This document shows positions 59,268 through 62,322 of a DNA stretch of 62,322 nucleotides, one piece after another; the first letter of the stretch is position 1, and every line of letters starts with the position of its first letter. Origin of the DNA: Nocardioides sp. IC4_145 (lineage in GTDB: Bacteria > Actinomycetota > Actinomycetes > Propionibacteriales > Nocardioidaceae). Made by a program: the position numbers and the translations under genes. The stretch covers positions 1-62,322 of the forward strand of contig NZ_JAANMS010000024.1 in the NCBI RefSeq assembly GCF_011250565.1, given 5' to 3'. A model generated the notes under the pieces. That model ran no database searches. It had not been told where the DNA came from and saw nothing but the letters and a program-made list of their open reading frames with translations.

Positions 59268-61118
59268 GTGAGCCTCCTGCACGAACCGCACCACGACGGG
59301 TCCCCGCTCTACCTCGAGCACGAGGCACCGACGCTCGGCTGGACGGTCAAGGTCCGCGTCCGCACCGCCGCCTCGGACCCCGTCGACCAGGTCTGGCTGC
59401 GCACGACGTACGACGCCGAGCCGGTCTACCACGCGTGCGGCCCGGTCGAGCGCGACGAGCACACCGTCTGGTGGGAGGGCGAGCTCCCGGTCCACAACCC
59501 GGTCGCGCACTACCGCTTCCTGGTCAGCACCGGCGCCGGCACGCCCGCGGAGGACCAGCGCTGGCTGACCGCCGCGGGCGTGCACCGCCACGACGTGCCC
59601 GACACCTTCGACTTCCGCGTCTCGACCTACGCCCCGGCGCCGGACTGGGGCCGCGACGGCGTCGTCTACCAGGTCTTCCCCGACCGGTTCGCCCGCTCGG
59701 CCGCCGCCGACGAGCGGCCCACCCCGGACTGGGCCGTCCCGGCGGAGTGGGACGACGAGGTGGCCTTCGAGGGCTCCGACCCGCGCACCCCGACGCAGTT
59801 CTTCGGCGGCGACCTCGACGGCGTCGTCGCGCACCTCGACCACCTCGAGCAGGTCGGCGTCTCGGTCGTCTACACGACGCCGGTCTTCCCCGGCGAGAGC
59901 AACCACCGCTACAACGCCTCCACCTTCGACGGCGTCGACCCGCTCCTGGGCGGGGACGCCGCGTACGCCCGGCTCTCCACCGCCGTCCACGAGCGCGGCT
60001 GGCGGCTGCTCGGCGACCTGACCACCAACCACACCGGCGACACCCACGAGTGGTTCCGCGGCGCCACGAGCGACCCGACCTCCCCCACCCGCGGCTGGTA
60101 CTACTTCAACCACGACGGCTCCTACGAGTGCTGGATGGGCCACGGCACGCTGCCCAAGCTCAACCTCGCCGACCCCGACCTGCGCGCGGCGATGGTCGAG
60201 GGCCCCGACTCGGTCGTCGCCCGCTGGCTGCGGCCGCCCTTCGACGTCGACGGGTGGCGCATCGACGTCGCCAACATGACCGGCCGGCTCGGCGCGGTCG
60301 ACGTCAACCACGACGTGGCCCGGGCGGTACGCCGCACGGCCGAGGCCGAGCGCCCCGACCCGCTGGTCATCGGCGAGCACAACCACGACGCGTCGGGCGA
60401 CATCGACGGCGACGGCTGGCACGGCACGATGAACTACTCCGGCTTCTCCTGGCCGGTCTGGTCGTGGGTGCGCGACCCCGCCTCGCCCGCCCGCGCCTTC
60501 GGCCGCCCGCTGCCGGTGCCGCGACGGCCCGGCCCCCTGGTGCTCCGGTCCTTCCGCGAGTGGCTGGCCCGCTTCGGCTGGCGCGCGGCGAGCCAGTCGT
60601 GGAACATCCTCGGCTCCCACGACAGCGCCCGCATCCGCACCGTCGCCGGCTCGGGAGCGGTCCACCGCGTCGCGGCCGGCCTGCAGTTCACGCTGCCCGG
60701 CGTGCCGATGCTGTTCGCCGGCGACGAGATCGGCCTCGAGGGCGTGCTCGGCGAGGACTCCCGCCGGCCGATGCCCTGGGACCGCCGCGAGGACTGGGAC
60801 CACGCCACGCTGGCGACTTACGCCGCCCTGGCCGCTGCGCGCCGCGAGCACGACGCCCTGCGCCGCGGCGGCCTGCGGTGGGCCCACGTCGACGACGACG
60901 CATTCGTCTTCGTCCGCGAGCACCCGTCCGGCTCGGTGCTGGTCTGCGCACGGCGGGCCGGTGGCCCCGCGGTCGAGCTCGACGCCGGCCTGCTCGGCTT
61001 CGGCGACGGGTCGCCGGTGCTGGCGACCGAGGGCGAGGCGACCGCGCTGACCGAGGCCGACGGCACGGTCACCGTCCCGGCCTCCGAGGGGCCTGGCCTC
61101 TGGCTCTGGCGGGTCTAG
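59268..61118 (+). CDS. GH13 alpha-glycosidase, neopullulanase/maltogenic-type
   Basis: A 616-residue glycoside hydrolase family 13 enzyme. An N-terminal beta-sandwich (about 1-120) precedes the barrel, with YQVFPDRFARS (134-144). The catalytic residues are D333 in DGWRIDVA, E370 in VIGEHNHD and D452 in GSHDSAR. A C-terminal beta domain follows from about 540. These features fit cyclomaltodextrinase/neopullulanase-like enzymes acting on maltodextrins. The GTG at 59268 is the only credible start after the divergent SDR gene, although its ribosome site is distant. DUF4032 follows after 10 bases. Confidence 0.9.
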   Translation: MSLLHEPHHDGSPLYLEHEAPTLGWTVKVRVRTAASDPVDQVWLRTTYDAEPVYHACGPVERDEHTVWWEGELPVHNPVAHYRFLVSTGAGTPAEDQRWLTAAGVHRHDVPDTFDFRVSTYAPAPDWGRDGVVYQVFPDRFARSAAADERPTPDWAVPAEWDDEVAFEGSDPRTPTQFFGGDLDGVVAHLDHLEQVGVSVVYTTPVFPGESNHRYNASTFDGVDPLLGGDAAYARLSTAVHERGWRLLGDLTTNHTGDTHEWFRGATSDPTSPTRGWYYFNHDGSYECWMGHGTLPKLNLADPDLRAAMVEGPDSVVARWLRPPFDVDGWRIDVANMTGRLGAVDVNHDVARAVRRTAEAERPDPLVIGEHNHDASGDIDGDGWHGTMNYSGFSWPVWSWVRDPASPARAFGRPLPVPRRPGPLVLRSFREWLARFGWRAASQSWNILGSHDSARIRTVAGSGAVHRVAAGLQFTLPGVPMLFAGDEIGLEGVLGEDSRRPMPWDRREDWDHATLATYAALAAARREHDALRRGGLRWAHVDDDAFVFVREHPSGSVLVCARRAGGPAVELDAGLLGFGDGSPVLATEGEATALTEADGTVTVPASEGPGLWLWRV

Positions 61119-61128
61119 GCTCGACGGC

Positions 61129-62322
61129 GTGGCCCTCCACGTCGTCGCCCACCGCCCCGACCCCGCGCTCATGCGGCTGCCGTGGTCGGTGCCGCTGGAG
61201 GAGTGGGACGAGCAGTACGTCGTCCCCCTCCCCCGCGGCCTGTCCCGGCACGTCGTGCGGATCGTTCGGCTCGGCCCCGCGACGTACGCCGTCAAGGAGA
61301 CGGTTGCCGACATCGCGTTCCGCGAGTACCGCCTGCTCCGCGACCTCCAGCGCCTCGGGCTGCCCGCCGTGGTGCCCCAGGGGGTCGTGACCGGGCGCGT
61401 GGACGCCCACGGCGAGGAGCTGCCCGCCGCGCTGCTGACCCAGCACCTGCGCTTCTCGCTGCCCTACCGCAGCCTGTTCAGCCACGGGACGACCGTCGAG
61501 GGGCTGCCGTCGCTCATCGACGCGATGGTCGTGCTGCTGGTCCGGCTGCACCTCGCCGACTTCTTCTGGGGCGACGTGTCGCTGTCGAACGTGCTGTTCC
61601 GCCGCGACGCCGGCGGGTTCGCGGCGTACCTCGTCGACGCCGAGACCGGCGAGCTGCGCTCCTCCCTCTCGCGGCAGATGCGGGAGCACGACGTCACCAT
61701 CGCCACCGAGAACGTCTTCGCCGAGCTGCTCGACCTCCAGGCCAGCCGGCTCGTCCCGGCCGAGGTGCCGGCCGAGGAGATCGTCGCCCTGCTGCAGCGG
61801 CGCTACCACGAGCTGTGGGACGAGCTGACCGGCGCCGAGGAGTTCTCCGCCGCCGAGATGTGGCGCATCGAGCAGCGCATCGAACGGCTCAACGAGCGCG
61901 GCTTCGACGTCGAGGAGCTCGACATCGTCACCGACTACGACGGCGACTCCGTCCGCATCCAGCCCCGCGCCGTCGAGCTCGGCCACCACCGGCGCGAGCT
62001 CCGTTCGCTCACCGGCCTCGACGTCGAGGACACCCAGGCACGCCGGCTCCTCAACGACATCGCCCGCTTCACCGCCCACCGCGACCTGGGCCGCGAGGAC
62101 CGCGTCCTGGTCGCCAGCCGCTGGCTCACCGAGGTCTTCGAGCCGCTCATGGCGATGGTCCCGACCGAGGCCCGCGGCAAGCTCGAGCCGGCCGAGATCT
62201 TCCACGAGGTGCTGGTCCACCGGTGGTACCTCTCCGAGCGCGCCGGCCACGAGGTCGACCTCTTCGAGACCGCCCGCGACTACATCGACACCGTCCTGTC
62301 GAAGAAGCCCGAGGAAGCCCTC
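61129..62322 (+). CDS. DUF4032 domain-containing kinase-like protein (3' end beyond the window)
   Basis: A partial gene of at least 398 codons; the frame stays open to the last base. LPRGLSRHVVRIVRLGPATYAVKETVADIAFREYRLL contains K56 and E66 spaced like the beta3 lysine and alphaC glutamate of protein kinases. GDVSLSNVLF (148-157) and VDAETGE (169-175) look like a kinase catalytic loop and metal-binding motif. Residues beyond about 200 are the DUF4032 domain. A lipopolysaccharide-kinase-like fold is inferred. Coupling to the GH13 gene suggests sugar metabolism. GTG at 61129 is the start. Confidence 0.85.
   Translation, partial: MALHVVAHRPDPALMRLPWSVPLEEWDEQYVVPLPRGLSRHVVRIVRLGPATYAVKETVADIAFREYRLLRDLQRLGLPAVVPQGVVTGRVDAHGEELPAALLTQHLRFSLPYRSLFSHGTTVEGLPSLIDAMVVLLVRLHLADFFWGDVSLSNVLFRRDAGGFAAYLVDAETGELRSSLSRQMREHDVTIATENVFAELLDLQASRLVPAEVPAEEIVALLQRRYHELWDELTGAEEFSAAEMWRIEQRIERLNERGFDVEELDIVTDYDGDSVRIQPRAVELGHHRRELRSLTGLDVEDTQARRLLNDIARFTAHRDLGREDRVLVASRWLTEVFEPLMAMVPTEARGKLEPAEIFHEVLVHRWYLSERAGHEVDLFETARDYIDTVLSKKPEEAL

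Noticed and set aside
58365..61313. Very long open frame on the minus strand opposite the GH13 gene
   Set aside because: Its translation is repetitive Arg/Ala/Gly-rich without domains, while GH13, SDR and tRNA features explain the DNA.

Overview
The window is about 62 kb of very GC-rich chromosomal DNA. Frequent GTG starts, codons ending in G or C, ATGA/GTGA stop-start overlaps, a DUF222-HNH (13E12-type) endonuclease gene with nearby REP-like repeats, CIRCE-controlled groEL without groES, and an otsA/otsB pair point to a Nocardioides-like actinobacterium (order Propionibacteriales). This assignment rests on gene content and style only. No rRNA, phage, transposase or CRISPR array was seen. There is one tRNA (Thr, anticodon UGU).

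Left third (1-20.1 kb): an aldo/keto reductase diverges from an RtcB-type RNA ligase and an MpaB-family oxygenase. A secreted repeat protein, an NTF2-fold protein and an HD protein follow. Next is a minus-strand run of two ESX/EspC-like proteins, a small protein, a CutC-like protein and a DUF4031 protein. A GntR regulator, a FtsX/ATPase ABC exporter, an AlkB-like dioxygenase and an MFS transporter lead to a tightly overlapped molybdenum hydroxylase operon (2Fe-2S, Mo, FAD subunits and a membrane-anchored CoxG-like protein). The large subunit has AYRGAGR, so it is form II or another Mo hydroxylase rather than a classical CO dehydrogenase.

Middle (20-36.5 kb): the HNH gene and an NTF2-fold gene lie among three copies of a REP-like element. 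A minus-strand run follows whose upstream part (MoxR ATPase, VWA/CoxE protein, XdhC) probably matures the Mo enzyme. Its downstream part holds a lipoprotein hydrolase, a GAF regulator and an esterase. A sigma factor operon then carries an anti-sigma-like protein, a MocA/MobA-like nucleotidyltransferase and an aminoglycoside-phosphotransferase-like protein. groEL has two CIRCE operators and a strong terminator. A TylF-like methyltransferase, a coiled-coil protein and an ATP-grasp protein form a coupled three-gene unit.

Right part (36.5-62.3 kb): threonine synthase lies under a clear SAM-I riboswitch and is followed by a CysO/MoaD-like sulfur carrier ending in GGC. The trehalose genes otsB and otsA flank a LytR_C protein, a DUF3263 protein, a Gfo/Idh oxidoreductase and a two-component system. 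Then come a glutamate-synthase-like FMN protein, a PhaC-like hydrolase/MFS/PLP decarboxylase unit, HxlR, thioesterase, uracil-DNA glycosylase, DODA-type dioxygenase, an aldehyde dehydrogenase/GMC oxidoreductase pair, a pyridoxal kinase, an SDR, a GH13 glycosidase and a DUF4032 protein cut by the window end.

The least expected signal is in the intergenic DNA. At least five kinds of structured palindromic element sit mostly between convergent genes or after gene ends. Two of them recur within the window as families: an 84-bp tripartite element in two copies at about 80% identity, and a GTCGTGTGC hairpin in three copies. Two matched 14-bp operators upstream of the GMC/aldehyde dehydrogenase operon and the SDR suggest a shared regulator.
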